A stretch of DNA of 32,799 bases, taken from NCBI GenBank assembly GCA_001804285.1, contig MHFR01000041.1:1-32799 (forward strand), in the 5' to 3' direction. The DNA is from Candidatus Danuiimicrobium aquiferis. Its GTDB lineage: Bacteria > Omnitrophota > Omnitrophia > Omnitrophales > Danuiimicrobiaceae. A model generated the notes under the pieces. It was given only the letters and a program-made list of their open reading frames with translations. It made no database searches and had not been told where the DNA came from. The number at the start of each line of letters is the position of its first letter. Within the stretch, counting starts at the first letter, position 1. Position numbers and translations under genes: made by a program. This document shows, one piece after another, positions 23,326-31,229 of the stretch.

Positions 23326-23349
23326 GGGACAGGCATGCCTGTTCCCTAC
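23326..23349. repeat. GTAG-footed REP, one-base-deleted copy
   Basis: GGGACAGGCATGCCTGTTCC plus CTAC: the left arm lacks one A relative to the perfect copy at 25389-25416. Confidence 0.75.
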
Positions 23350-23366
23350 ATTTCAAAAGCTATTCC

Positions 23367-23406
23367 CAATTCTCCTCCATAAAAATTTGTTGTCAATTCA
23401 AAAAAA
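23367..23406. repeat. 39-bp dispersed direct repeat, copy 2
   Basis: CAATTCTCCTCCATAAAAAT then TTGTTGTCAATTCAAAAAA; one substitution and one extra A relative to copy 1. It lies left of the plus-strand SGNH gene. Confidence 0.85.
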
Positions 23407-23415
23407 TGGGGGCAA

Positions 23416-23440
23416 GTGTCCGTTCACAGGACGCCTGCGA
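23416..23440. repeat. GGCGTCC hairpin, left inverted copy
   Basis: GTGTCC-N6-AGGACGCCTGCGA forms a small hairpin and is matched in inverted orientation at 25055-25079, on the other side of the SGNH gene. Confidence 0.7.
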
Positions 23441-23468
23441 TACACGATACATCATTTTTTTAGCGCCT

Positions 23469-23532
23469 GAACTTAACCACTGTGCGCTAAAGCGCACAGG
23501 TTATGTCGCCGACTATAAGTCGGCTTAAGTTC
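23469..23532. repeat. Three-way-junction palindrome
   Basis: An outer stem GAACTTAA (23469-23476) and TTAAGTTC (23525-23532) encloses two perfect hairpins: CTGTGCGC-TAAA-GCGCACAG (23480-23499) and GCCGACT-ATA-AGTCGGC (23508-23524). The layout allows a cloverleaf or three-way junction in single-stranded DNA or RNA. Confidence 0.85.
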
Positions 23533-23975
23533 TTTTCAATTTTCATTGGCTGAAATCGGGGATCCAAGAAATAATTCAAATGCAAATGCTGGATTCCCGC
23601 CTACCCCGGAAAAGCTGGGGCCGGCCCTTTCTTTCCAAAGGGAAGCGAACGGGAATGACAATCTTCCTCTTGCTTTCTACCGGAGTTGTCAACCTGAAGG
23701 CTTCGCCTAAAGGCGAGGGATATCCAACCCCGACCAGACACATGAATGATATCATGATGTTTTGTCAGCACCGGTTCTTTGCAGGAAAATAGAGCAGGCT
23801 TGGTACGATAAAAAACACAGGACTTCTCTTCCGCTATGCTTCGGAGACTGCCTGCCCTCAGTATTTTCCGCCAAAAAGCTTTTGGCGGACGTAACTGGTT
23901 ATTGTTCGAAACTAGAAATAGGCCTTATTTAAAAGAAGCGGTTGACGATAACTTTAAATTAAGAGGAATAATAAT
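23533..23975. other. Gene-poor repeat-rich leader of the SGNH gene
   Basis: This stretch holds a diverged TCATTCCCG-type element (GGATTCCCGC at 23591, GGGAATGAC at 23651), a CTTCGCC/GGCGAGG hairpin near 23700 and a CCGCC...GGCGG hairpin (near 23870) followed by GTAACTGGTTA; similar CGCAACTGGTTA occurs near 25030, after the gene. No open frame here looks coding and no strong promoter was identified. GAGG lies about 8 nt before the next start codon. Confidence 0.6.
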
Positions 23976-24980
23976 ATGTTTAAAGTAAAAACACCTCGTT
24001 TTCTCCAAAATTATTTTCTTGCTATCACGAGTATTCTATTGACCTTAATCATGGTCGAAGCATGCCTGCGCACCGGTTTAATTATGACGACTATATTTGA
24101 ACGCTTAAAGGCGGTTGGGGCTCAATCTGCTTCACGGCGGCTTGTTATATTAGGGGATTCTTTCATTTACAAAACTGGTCAATTAGACCGATTGCTCATG
24201 TCGAAGCTCAGCTCGTCTAACTTTCAGACATTAAATCTCGCTGTTCCCGGTAATGGCCCCTTTGAATATCTTTCAGAGTTTCAAATTTTTGGGCTTAAAT
24301 ATAAGCCCAATATCATTCTTTTAGAATACTACACTGGAAATGATTTAACGAACGTAAAGGATAAAATGAATTGGGATGTTGGATTAAAGGCATCCTTAAG
24401 ACCCGTTATACGAAGTCTGTATTTATATCACCTCTTCAATAACGCTAAGCTTAGTTTAAATGATAAATTTTTTAATTTTGAAAAAATCGAGCGTCAAAAA
24501 ATTAACAATAAGTTGCTCGACATGGCTCAAAAGAAAGAAATCAATTATCACCTTATATCAATGGCGGTCAGAAATCCAAATCACCTTACAGATAACTTGT
24601 TAATGGAAGGACCGTCTAATGAGCTGGTTTGGAATAAAACAAAAATAATTTTAAAAAAAATTCAGAGCCTGAGCGACTCTATTAATGCGAAGTTATACAT
24701 AATTGTTTTCCCGGAATCATTACAAGTCTCTATGTCACATGTCGAGTTTTATAAACAACTCGGCTTTAATATTGACCCGAGAGTTTTAGATTCCTCAAAA
24801 CCGCAAACCCTACTCTCTGATTTTTGCAAAAAAAATAATATTGCTTATTTAGACCTTCTCCCTCATTTTCGACAACAAACTTCCGAATTGTACCTTGAAA
24901 ACGATTCTCATCTGAATTTAGCAGGCGATAAATTAGCGGCTCATTTGATTTACAAATTCTTGGCCGATAATATTTCGTAA
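23976..24980 (+). CDS. Membrane-anchored SGNH/GDSL-type hydrolase
   Basis: The 334-residue protein has an N-terminal membrane anchor (about 12-38) and an SGNH fold: block I VILGDSF (S62), block II glycine in AVPGNGP, block III YTGNDL (N121), and block V ENDSHLNLAG (D310, H312). Such enzymes remove or transfer acyl groups on envelope polysaccharides or peptidoglycan. A large helical insert (about 135-215) separates blocks III and V. It is the only complete plus-strand gene, is AT-rich, and is bracketed by inverted hairpins (23416, 25055) and direct 39-bp repeats (23367, 25109), which suggests acquired DNA. The substrate is unknown; no acyltransferase membrane partner is nearby. Confidence 0.75.
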   Translation: MFKVKTPRFLQNYFLAITSILLTLIMVEACLRTGLIMTTIFERLKAVGAQSASRRLVILGDSFIYKTGQLDRLLMSKLSSSNFQTLNLAVPGNGPFEYLSEFQIFGLKYKPNIILLEYYTGNDLTNVKDKMNWDVGLKASLRPVIRSLYLYHLFNNAKLSLNDKFFNFEKIERQKINNKLLDMAQKKEINYHLISMAVRNPNHLTDNLLMEGPSNELVWNKTKIILKKIQSLSDSINAKLYIIVFPESLQVSMSHVEFYKQLGFNIDPRVLDSSKPQTLLSDFCKKNNIAYLDLLPHFRQQTSELYLENDSHLNLAGDKLAAHLIYKFLADNIS

Positions 24981-25054
24981 TTGATTTCCGTATTGGCCGC
25001 CTTTCCCGCCATAAAGATCGACGGGCGCAACTGGTTACTAACAGAGGAATGAAT

Positions 25055-25079
25055 TCGCAGGCGTCCTGCCAATGGACAC
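25055..25079. repeat. GGCGTCC hairpin, right inverted copy
   Basis: TCGCAGGCGTCCT-N6-GGACAC is the reverse-complement partner of 23416-23440 and forms GGCGTCC/GGACACC with one wobble. Confidence 0.7.
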
Positions 25080-25108
25080 CCTGTTGAATCATAAAGTCAA
25101 AAACACGT

Positions 25109-25148
25109 CAATTTTCCTCTATGAAAATTTGTTGTCAATTCGAAAAAA
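25109..25148. repeat. 39-bp dispersed direct repeat, copy 3
   Basis: CAATTTTCCTCTATGAAAAT then TTGTTGTCAATTCGAAAAAA; three or four differences from copies 1 and 2. It ends 31 nt from the RAYT stop codon. Confidence 0.8.
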
Positions 25149-25179
25149 TTGAATAGAGCAGAGAGAGATTCAGATCCCA

Positions 25180-25689
25180 TCAATGATTTTCAGGGTCTTC
25201 ATCCCATTTCAACGGATTATTTTTGATGTATTCGCGTATGTGACGTAATTCTGTTTCATTTCGAATCACGCGATCATGATATGATTTTTGCCAGCGGAAA
25301 TGTGAGGCATATTGCAATTGATATATTCGTCGTGTAACCGCGGATTTGAATGTCCCCATAATAACGGGGATATATTGATATTGCGGTCGTAGGGAACAGG
25401 CATGCCTGTTCCCTACATTCTCGGTTTTGTTTACAATATTCAATATTCCGTGAACGTGATTTGGCATGATCACAAATTCATCCAATTCCACATTCCGAAA
25501 ATGCACCATTATTTCTTCCCAACATGTTTTTGCAATCCCCCCGCATTCACTCAACATCATTTGCCCATCCCGTACATGGCCAAACCAATGCATCCGATCC
25601 TTCGTACAAATGGTGCCAGAATACATTCCTTCCTGCGAATAATCGTATCCTTGAATTCGATTACGTTTGCGCCTTTTCTTAATCATCAT
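25180..25689 (-). CDS. REP-associated tyrosine transposase (RAYT, Y1 HUH)
   Basis: The 169-residue protein is a single-domain Y1 transposase of the IS200/RAYT group. The HUH metal motif is at 78-80 (MPNHVHGIL), preceded by DEFVIMP. The C-terminal helix WQKSYHDRVIRNETELRHIREYI holds the candidate nucleophile Y137, followed by NNPLKW, as in RAYTs. These enzymes nick single-stranded REP hairpins. A perfect REP-like palindrome lies within the gene and encodes residues 92-100 (VGNRHACSL). Its ATG overlaps the stop of an ORF6N fragment (ATGA). All core motifs are intact, so it may be active. There are no IS200-type end sequences that I could confirm. Confidence 0.9.
   Translation of the reverse strand: MMIKKRRKRNRIQGYDYSQEGMYSGTICTKDRMHWFGHVRDGQMMLSECGGIAKTCWEEIMVHFRNVELDEFVIMPNHVHGILNIVNKTENVGNRHACSLRPQYQYIPVIMGTFKSAVTRRIYQLQYASHFRWQKSYHDRVIRNETELRHIREYIKNNPLKWDEDPENH
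25389..25416. repeat. Perfect GTAG-footed REP inside the RAYT gene
   Basis: A perfect 28-bp palindrome; each half is GTAGGGAACAGGCA read 5' to 3'. The GTAG foot matches the conserved tetranucleotide of REPs recognised by RAYTs. Related copies are at 16963, 19746 and 23326. The reading frame passes through it without a stop. Confidence 0.92.
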
Positions 25690-25835
25690 GATCCCGCGTC
25701 GGCCCTCGACGCATGCCGGTCACCCCACCAACTTGAGATGCCAAATTGGCATCTCAAGTTTTCTGATTCCTGTTCACTAAGCTGAAACATAAAATCAGCC
25801 GGAAACCGTTTCCGGTTTCGGTTGCAGATGTCTCA
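25686..25835 (-). pseudogene. ORF6N gene fragment
   Basis: A frame without a start codon reads CNRNRKRFPADFMFQLSEQE, then SENLRCQFGISSWWGDRHAS. This matches the centre of ORF6N proteins, including the intact one at 21811-22362 (KRNRKRFPADFMFRLTRKEY). Both ends of the domain are missing. It begins 1 nt after the D-lactate dehydrogenase-like stop and its TGA overlaps the RAYT ATG. It is most likely a remnant left by deletion or insertion. Confidence 0.8.
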
Positions 25836-25836
25836 A

Positions 25837-26892
25837 TCAAAAACATTTCCCCGTCTTCGTCTTAGTACAATTTCCCTGCTGTTGGCCGCATTTGTAGCAG
25901 ATTTCGTTCTTGAACTCGCCTTTTTGGAAGTAATCTTTAATGTTCGAAAGCGTCGTTTCGGCAATGCTGTGAAGAGCTTCGCGGGTAAAAAATCCCTGGT
26001 GGGACGTAATCAACACATTCGGAAATGTAAGTAACCGCGCAAGCGTATCATCGGCAATTCCGGCCGCGGAAAAATCTTCAAAGAAATACTCGCCTTCTTC
26101 TTCATAAACATCCAGCCCGGCATTTCCAATCTTGCCCCTCTTTAAACCTTCAATCAGCGCCCGCGTATCAATCAATCGACCCCGGCCAGTGTTAATAATC
26201 ATCACACCGTCTTTCATTTTCGCAATATTTCCCTGATTGATTAAATGGTACGTCTCTTTGCTCAGCGGGCAATGGAGGGATATGATATCGGATTCACGAA
26301 AAATCTGATCTAAACCGACATATTCAAAACCGATTTCAGAACGGAATTTTTCATCGGGGAAAAGATCATAAGCGAGCACTCGCATTTCAAAGCCCTTTAG
26401 GATTTTGATCAACACTTTCCCGATTTTCCCGGTACCAATAACACCAGCGGTTTTCTCCGCCATGTCAAATCCGAGGAATCCTTGAATACTGAAATTGTTG
26501 TCCCGCGTGCGGTAGTAGGCCTTGTGAATTTTCCGGTTAAGGCTCATCATGAGCGCCACTGCATGTTCAGCCACAGCATGAGGAGAATAGGCCGGAACTC
26601 TCACGATATGAATTTTATTCAGCGCTGCCTTAAGGTCAACATTGTTGTAACCGGCAGCTCGAAACGCAATCAACTTAATTCCATTCTGGAAAAGCTGACC
26701 GATCACGTCCTGATTGAGCATATCATTGACAAACACGCAAACGACATCGAACCCTTTGGCGAGAGAAACCGTCTCGGGCGTGAGATGCGGAGCAAAATAC
26801 GTAATGTTAAACCCGAAGTTTTTATTAATCAGGTCAAACGATTCTTTGTCATACAGTTTCGTGTCAAAAAACGCGATTTTGACTTCAGGCAT
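25837..26892 (-). CDS. D-lactate dehydrogenase-like 2-hydroxyacid dehydrogenase
   Basis: The 351-residue protein matches the D-isomer-specific 2-hydroxyacid dehydrogenases, closest by pattern to LdhA. Substrate-binding FRAAGYNNVDL (R near 78) is followed by the NAD domain with GVIGTGKIGKVL, then HCPLSKETYHLI, NTGRGRLID (catalytic R), GLDVYEEE (catalytic E) and TSHQGFF (catalytic H). The final 15 residues contain CYKCGQQQGNC, three cysteines not usual in the family, perhaps a metal site or late extension. It follows the GapN-like gene by 31 nt, so the pair may link glycolytic NADPH and lactate formation. Confidence 0.9.
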   Translation of the reverse strand: MPEVKIAFFDTKLYDKESFDLINKNFGFNITYFAPHLTPETVSLAKGFDVVCVFVNDMLNQDVIGQLFQNGIKLIAFRAAGYNNVDLKAALNKIHIVRVPAYSPHAVAEHAVALMMSLNRKIHKAYYRTRDNNFSIQGFLGFDMAEKTAGVIGTGKIGKVLIKILKGFEMRVLAYDLFPDEKFRSEIGFEYVGLDQIFRESDIISLHCPLSKETYHLINQGNIAKMKDGVMIINTGRGRLIDTRALIEGLKRGKIGNAGLDVYEEEGEYFFEDFSAAGIADDTLARLLTFPNVLITSHQGFFTREALHSIAETTLSNIKDYFQKGEFKNEICYKCGQQQGNCTKTKTGKCF

Positions 26893-26923
26893 TGTTCACA
26901 TTCCTCTTCATGTGTCATTCCCC

Positions 26924-28384
26924 CTATTTAAAATTCAGCACAATTGCTTTGGAACGGGACATGGCTTCGATTGAATACCGAATCCCTTGCGTCCCAAGTC
27001 CGGAACTTTTCACGCCCATAAATGGGAAATGATCCGGCCCCCGTTCGGTTTTGCTGTTAATTTGTACCGTTCCCACTTCTAATTTTTCGGCAACTTCAAA
27101 TGCCTGATCGATATTGCTCGTAAACACCGACGTCTGGAGCCCGTACTCCGACTCATTTGCAATTTGAATCGCTTCATTCGCATTCTTCACGCGCATAATC
27201 GGAAGCACCGGGCCAAACGGTTCTTCCCACGCAAGACGCATCTCCCGAGTTACGGAATCAAAAATCGTGGGATACATCAGATTTTTTTCACGTTGATTGC
27301 CGGTCAAAAGCTTCGCGCCTTTCCCGATCGCATCGTCTATCAACTCCTGAACATAATCCGCCGCAGCGTTTGAAATAAGCGGCGTAATATCGGCATTATT
27401 TTCCGGTTTCCCAACCGTCAATTTTTTGACCAGAGGAAGCAGCGCATCAATCAATGGATTCGCTACACTTTCGATAATCAAAATTCTTTTCACGGCCGTA
27501 CAACGCTGGCCGGAATATGAAAACGCACCCGCGACGATGTGTTTCGCCGCCGCTTGAATATCCGCGTCCGGAAGAACAATCGCCGCGTCCTTTCCACCAA
27601 GTTCAAGCAAAAGAGGTTTCATCCCGGCGAGTGTTGCAATATGTTTCCCCACTTTACTGCTTCCCGTAAATGCAATCATATTGATTCCGGAATGACTGAC
27701 CAAATAATCACCAATTTCCCTGCCTTGACCGGTCAACACATTGAGCACACCGGGCGGAACACCGGCCTCACAAAAAACACGTGCCAAATAAAGCGCGGCA
27801 ATCGCCCCCTGGGTGGGCGGTTTAAACACAACGGAATTTCCCGCAACCAGCGCGGGTGCAATTTTAGACGCCGCTAAATTCACGGGATAATTAAAAGGAC
27901 TGATACAAAGCACCACGCCAAGCGGAACACGGTTCACAATCAATAATTTTTTTTCACTATAACCGGGAAATACATCCGATGAAAGGCTTTCGCCCGTCAC
28001 GCGCTTTCCTTCTTCTGCCGTAAAATGCATCAAATCGGCTGTACGCATGATTTCAGACAATGCGGATTTCTTATTTTTTGCGATTTCTTTGACAAGAATG
28101 TCGGCAATCGTTTCTTTTTCTCGTTCTAAAATTTCGGCGGCCTTGTGAACCACCGCAGCACGCTCAGTCACCGGAACTTTTGCCCACGCTTTTTGCGCCG
28201 CTTGGGCGCTCAGCACAAAATGGTTGGCTTCCTCTTTCGAAATGGCCTGAACTTCACCGACAAGCGCTCCGTCCGTGGGAGAAAAAATTTGATCACGCTG
28301 CCCTGTTTTTGATTCAATCCACTCCCCATTCAAAAGACATTTGTAAACATTCCCCTCGCGAAAGATACATTTAAACATCGCCAT
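26924..28384 (-). CDS. NADP-dependent glyceraldehyde-3-phosphate dehydrogenase-like (GapN family)
   Basis: The 486-residue aldehyde dehydrogenase has the catalytic glutamate in LLLELGGKDAAIVL and the cysteine in FSYSGQRCTAVKR, plus CISPFNYPVN and FTGSSKVGKHIA for the cofactor. The C-terminal VQINSKTERGPDHFPFMGVKSSGLGTQGI is characteristic of the GapN group, which oxidises glyceraldehyde 3-phosphate to 3-phosphoglycerate with NADP+ and no ATP yield. The start may be ATG 28384 or 28378; the second has better spacing from AAAGGG. It shares a transcript with the D-lactate dehydrogenase-like gene. Another aldehyde substrate remains possible. Confidence 0.88.
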   Translation of the reverse strand: MAMFKCIFREGNVYKCLLNGEWIESKTGQRDQIFSPTDGALVGEVQAISKEEANHFVLSAQAAQKAWAKVPVTERAAVVHKAAEILEREKETIADILVKEIAKNKKSALSEIMRTADLMHFTAEEGKRVTGESLSSDVFPGYSEKKLLIVNRVPLGVVLCISPFNYPVNLAASKIAPALVAGNSVVFKPPTQGAIAALYLARVFCEAGVPPGVLNVLTGQGREIGDYLVSHSGINMIAFTGSSKVGKHIATLAGMKPLLLELGGKDAAIVLPDADIQAAAKHIVAGAFSYSGQRCTAVKRILIIESVANPLIDALLPLVKKLTVGKPENNADITPLISNAAADYVQELIDDAIGKGAKLLTGNQREKNLMYPTIFDSVTREMRLAWEEPFGPVLPIMRVKNANEAIQIANESEYGLQTSVFTSNIDQAFEVAEKLEVGTVQINSKTERGPDHFPFMGVKSSGLGTQGIRYSIEAMSRSKAIVLNFK

Positions 28385-28409
28385 CCCTTTTTAATGAATT
28401 GTCTTTGAT

Positions 28410-28754
28410 TTACGTTTTTTCATCGACCATCACACCGAAACGGCCCGTCAACCATTGCGTCACTGGCTTGATGGGCATCAACAGTTCATCGACTACAAAT
28501 TCAAGTGTCTTATAAATCCCTTTTCCCGCATACCCACCCCCCTTGCCAACACCTTTTCCAATCATCATGAACCCGGTCCCAATCCCCTTTAATGCCCCCA
28601 CCTCTTCCGTGTTGGACTCTGAACCTTTGCCTTTGGCTTTTTGTAATGCATCAACACTTTGATTGATTGTCACCATGAGAAAAATGAATAAACTCGCAAT
28701 AAAAAACTTCCGGATATTAATTTGTTTGCTAACACGTGAAAAACGATGGCTCAT
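28410..28754 (-). CDS. Small exported glycine-rich protein
   Basis: The 114-residue product has a charged N-terminus and signal-type helix (about 15-36, KFFIASLFIFLMVTINQSVDA). The mature part has a glycine-rich segment (KGIGTGFMMIGKGVGKGGGYAGKGIYKTLEFVVDEL), which may form an amphipathic glycine-zipper helix, and ends with LTGRFGVMVDEK. Its start overlaps the TPR gene stop by 4 nt (ATGA), so the two are co-translated and probably act together in the envelope. No family was identified. Confidence 0.6.
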   Translation of the reverse strand: MSHRFSRVSKQINIRKFFIASLFIFLMVTINQSVDALQKAKGKGSESNTEEVGALKGIGTGFMMIGKGVGKGGGYAGKGIYKTLEFVVDELLMPIKPVTQWLTGRFGVMVDEKT

Positions 28755-29587
28755 ACGGGATTCTTTTCCGGCAAAGTCTCTTGAGACTTTTCGGAAGCCA
28801 TACGCTTTTTAGCAAGTTCAAGCATGCTTTGTTTATCTGCTTTCGAAATACCATCGTCCGGTAAATCTATTTTTTGCACAAACAAATCTTCCGGTTTTAA
28901 TTGTCTGTTCTCAGCACGTTCTTTGATATCCCGATGAAGGATCCGAACTTCTTTCCCTTTTGCTTTCACCTCTGCAGCCGATGCATCCTGATCAAGTTGC
29001 AGTAAATATTTTAATTCATTCTCGGCAACGGGATTCACTTTCACATAATCAGGAAAAGATTGAAGCGTTTTCATTAAATGATAAATTTCCCGTGAAATGA
29101 GCTCCCGATTATAACCTCGTTTTCGGCCCATAATTGAATACACTTTTGCCATTTCTTCATGTACCGTGAACAGATCCGGCTTGATTTCAAGGGCTTTTGA
29201 ACATTCAACAATCGCCTGAGCTTCATCTTTTTTTAATCGATAGGCTGCACACAAATGAAGATAGGGTAGCGGAAGTTTTTGATTTAACCGCGAAGCGTCC
29301 TGAAACAGTTGAGTCGCGCGTTCCAAATCACCGTTATATTGGTAAGCCAGTCCCAAGTTATCCAAAATATTCGCTCTTCTGATATCCGAAACATGAAGCA
29401 AATCCAACGCTTTGTGAAACGAATCAATCGCCTCATTCAGTTGATTTGTTTTCATCTGAGAAATACCTTTCTGAAAAAACTGCTCAACAGATGAAATGTC
29501 CTCTTCGCTTCCCAAAATAACTGTTTGAAAGCAACAACCCCATAAACCGATTAGCAGAATTGCCTTTAAAAACCAACGATATTTCAT
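28751..29587 (-). CDS. Exported TPR-repeat protein
   Basis: The 278-residue protein has a signal peptide (AILLIGLWGCCFQTVILGS; the cysteines do not form a clear lipobox) and at least three tetratricopeptide repeats at about 30-160: EQFFQKGISQMKTNQLNEAIDSFHKAL, ANILDNLGLAYQYNGDLERATQLFQDA and PYLHLCAAYRLKKDEAQAIVECSKALEIKP. The remaining C-terminal region is charged and helical. GAGGAGG lies 4 nt before the ATG. TPR domains bind other proteins; the partner may be the small exported protein encoded next. Confidence 0.85.
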   Translation of the reverse strand: MKYRWFLKAILLIGLWGCCFQTVILGSEEDISSVEQFFQKGISQMKTNQLNEAIDSFHKALDLLHVSDIRRANILDNLGLAYQYNGDLERATQLFQDASRLNQKLPLPYLHLCAAYRLKKDEAQAIVECSKALEIKPDLFTVHEEMAKVYSIMGRKRGYNRELISREIYHLMKTLQSFPDYVKVNPVAENELKYLLQLDQDASAAEVKAKGKEVRILHRDIKERAENRQLKPEDLFVQKIDLPDDGISKADKQSMLELAKKRMASEKSQETLPEKNPV

Positions 29588-29723
29588 TTTGCCTCCTCAT
29601 CTTTGCTTGTTTTTGGTGGGAAGTATTTTAATCCAATCATATCTATCCGTCAACGTGGGAGATCAATGCGATTCTTGCATTCTAAGAAAATTTTTAATAG
29701 CCTGCGTGCGGATAAGAATATGC

Positions 29724-30404
29724 TTATTCAGCACATCCAAAAATGGGGCACAACAACAGGTCAGAGAACCGATCCAGAATAAAATCCGGCTGGCTTTTTT
29801 GAATTTGGCCGGCAGGCTGGAAACCATAAGTCATGGCAATCGTTTTAACTCCGGCATTTCGACCGGCTTCAATATCAATATCGCTATCTCCCACAAGCAC
29901 CGTCTCATCAGTCTTCGACTTTGCTAACTCCATCACTTTAATCACAGGCTCCGCTGCGGGCTTTCTTGTTTCCCATCGATCACCGCCCGCAACTTCGAAG
30001 AAATAGTGATCAACACCGAATGCACGTAGAATTTGATGCGCAAAAACTTCTGATTTATTGGTAAGAACTGCTTGTGCGATTCCATGCTTCGAAAATTTGT
30101 CGAGCACTTCTCCCACGCCCGGGTAAAGAATGGTTTCGTCCAACAAGTGCTTGGAATAATAATCTTTATAAAACTCAACGGCTCGTCTCATATCCTCGGA
30201 AGACAAATCCGCATGGGTACGCGAAACTTTTCCGAGTGCACTTTCGAGTAACTGCTCAAGCCCATAACCCACATAACGGCAGATATCATCAACAGAAAGC
30301 TCCGGAAATTTCAACTGTGCCAATGCGTAATTCGTTGCAGCCGCAATGTCCCTTTTTGAATCAATCAACGTTCCGTCTAAATCGTAAATAACAAGTTTGA
30401 TCAT
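29724..30404 (-). CDS. HAD-family phosphatase, phosphoglycolate phosphatase-like
   Basis: The 226-residue protein has HAD motif I YDLDGTLIDS (D9 nucleophile), a helical C1 cap, motif II in AVLTNKSEV, the motif III lysine in RKPAAEP, and motif IV VLVGDSDIDIEAGRNAG. Length and cap match Gph/phosphoglycolate phosphatases, which salvage 2-phosphoglycolate formed during DNA repair or oxygenation; PpaX-type pyrophosphatases are similar. It follows the RmlC gene by 22 nt. Substrate cannot be fixed from the sequence. Confidence 0.88.
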   Translation of the reverse strand: MIKLVIYDLDGTLIDSKRDIAAATNYALAQLKFPELSVDDICRYVGYGLEQLLESALGKVSRTHADLSSEDMRRAVEFYKDYYSKHLLDETILYPGVGEVLDKFSKHGIAQAVLTNKSEVFAHQILRAFGVDHYFFEVAGGDRWETRKPAAEPVIKVMELAKSKTDETVLVGDSDIDIEAGRNAGVKTIAMTYGFQPAGQIQKSQPDFILDRFSDLLLCPIFGCAE

Positions 30405-30426
30405 GACCGGAAACTACACAAGCGTG

Positions 30427-30957
30427 TCACTTGAGTGGAGAATATTTTTTGTCGCGTTCGGAAAGAATATAGTCCATATCGAGCTTCGGCCATTCGATAT
30501 GGATGGTAGGATCATTCCATATAATACCCCGCTCGTCGACGGGTGAATAAAAATTTGAAACTTTATAAAAAAATTCGGCAACGGCGGATACGACACAATA
30601 ACCGTGCGCAAAACCTTTGGGGACAAAAAGCATTTTCTTGTTCGTTTCGCTCAAATAAATACCGACATAGCTCCCGAAAGTAGGTGAGTTTTTTCGGATA
30701 TCGACGGCAACATCAAACACCTCCCCTTTTGCGACACGAACCAATTTGTCCTGGGCCGTCGGTTCAGCCTGCCAATGAAGCCCCCTCAAAACGCCTTTCG
30801 ATGACCGGCTATAATTATCCTGAATAAACTTAACATGAATGCCGTTTTGTGAAAAAACTTTTTCGTTATAAAATTCGAAAAAGAAGCCCCTCGGATCTTC
30901 AAAAACTTTCGGTTCGATCAGAATGATATCCGGAATTTCAAGTCTTGTAAATTTCAT
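30427..30957 (-). CDS. rfbC: dTDP-4-dehydrorhamnose 3,5-epimerase
   Basis: Chosen start ATG 30957 (MKFTRLEIPDIILIEP, 176 residues); a TTG at 30966 gives three more residues. The cupin epimerase motifs are complete: DPRGFFFEFYNEKVF, NYSRSSKGVLRGLHWQ (catalytic His), KLVRVAKGEVFDVAVDIRKNSPTFG and FVPKGFAHGYCVV, ending with GIIWNDP. It makes dTDP-4-keto-L-rhamnose for surface polysaccharide. The other rhamnose genes (rfbA, B, D) are absent here, so it must work with genes elsewhere or with another sugar route. Confidence 0.93.
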   Translation of the reverse strand: MKFTRLEIPDIILIEPKVFEDPRGFFFEFYNEKVFSQNGIHVKFIQDNYSRSSKGVLRGLHWQAEPTAQDKLVRVAKGEVFDVAVDIRKNSPTFGSYVGIYLSETNKKMLFVPKGFAHGYCVVSAVAEFFYKVSNFYSPVDERGIIWNDPTIHIEWPKLDMDYILSERDKKYSPLK

Positions 30958-31032
30958 ATGGGGCAACGATTCCTAATGGTATTTCAATTCAAGTTTATTT
31001 TTTCTGTTTTATTTAACCTGACCGCTTTTTAT

Positions 31033-31134
31033 GTCATTCCCGAAAGCTTTTATCGGGAATCTCAGAACATGGATTCCCGCCTTCAGCCAAAGGCTGATCC
31101 GCCTCTGGCGGAAAAGCAAGCATGCAGGAATGAC
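31033..31134. repeat. TCATTCCCG palindromic repeat with inserted hairpin
   Basis: GTCATTCCCGAAAGC...GGGAATCTCAG and GATTCCCGCC...GGAATGAC form the usual pair, with an extra CAGCCAAAGGCTG hairpin and CCGCCTCTGGCGG hairpin in the middle. It lies in the 272-nt gap between Maf and RmlC genes, where no gene is seen. Confidence 0.8.
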
Positions 31135-31229
31135 AAAATATAAGGTGTCATGTCACTCTTGTTCAAAAAACGGTCAACTTGAGTATTTTAATACGGTTCT
31201 CCCCGTTTCTCCACAATAATTAAATCTGC

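Noticed and set aside
31033-31134. Possible CRISPR array from the repeated TCATTCCCGC units
   Set aside because: Copies are scattered singly, in both orientations and are hairpins; there are no regular spacers and no cas genes.
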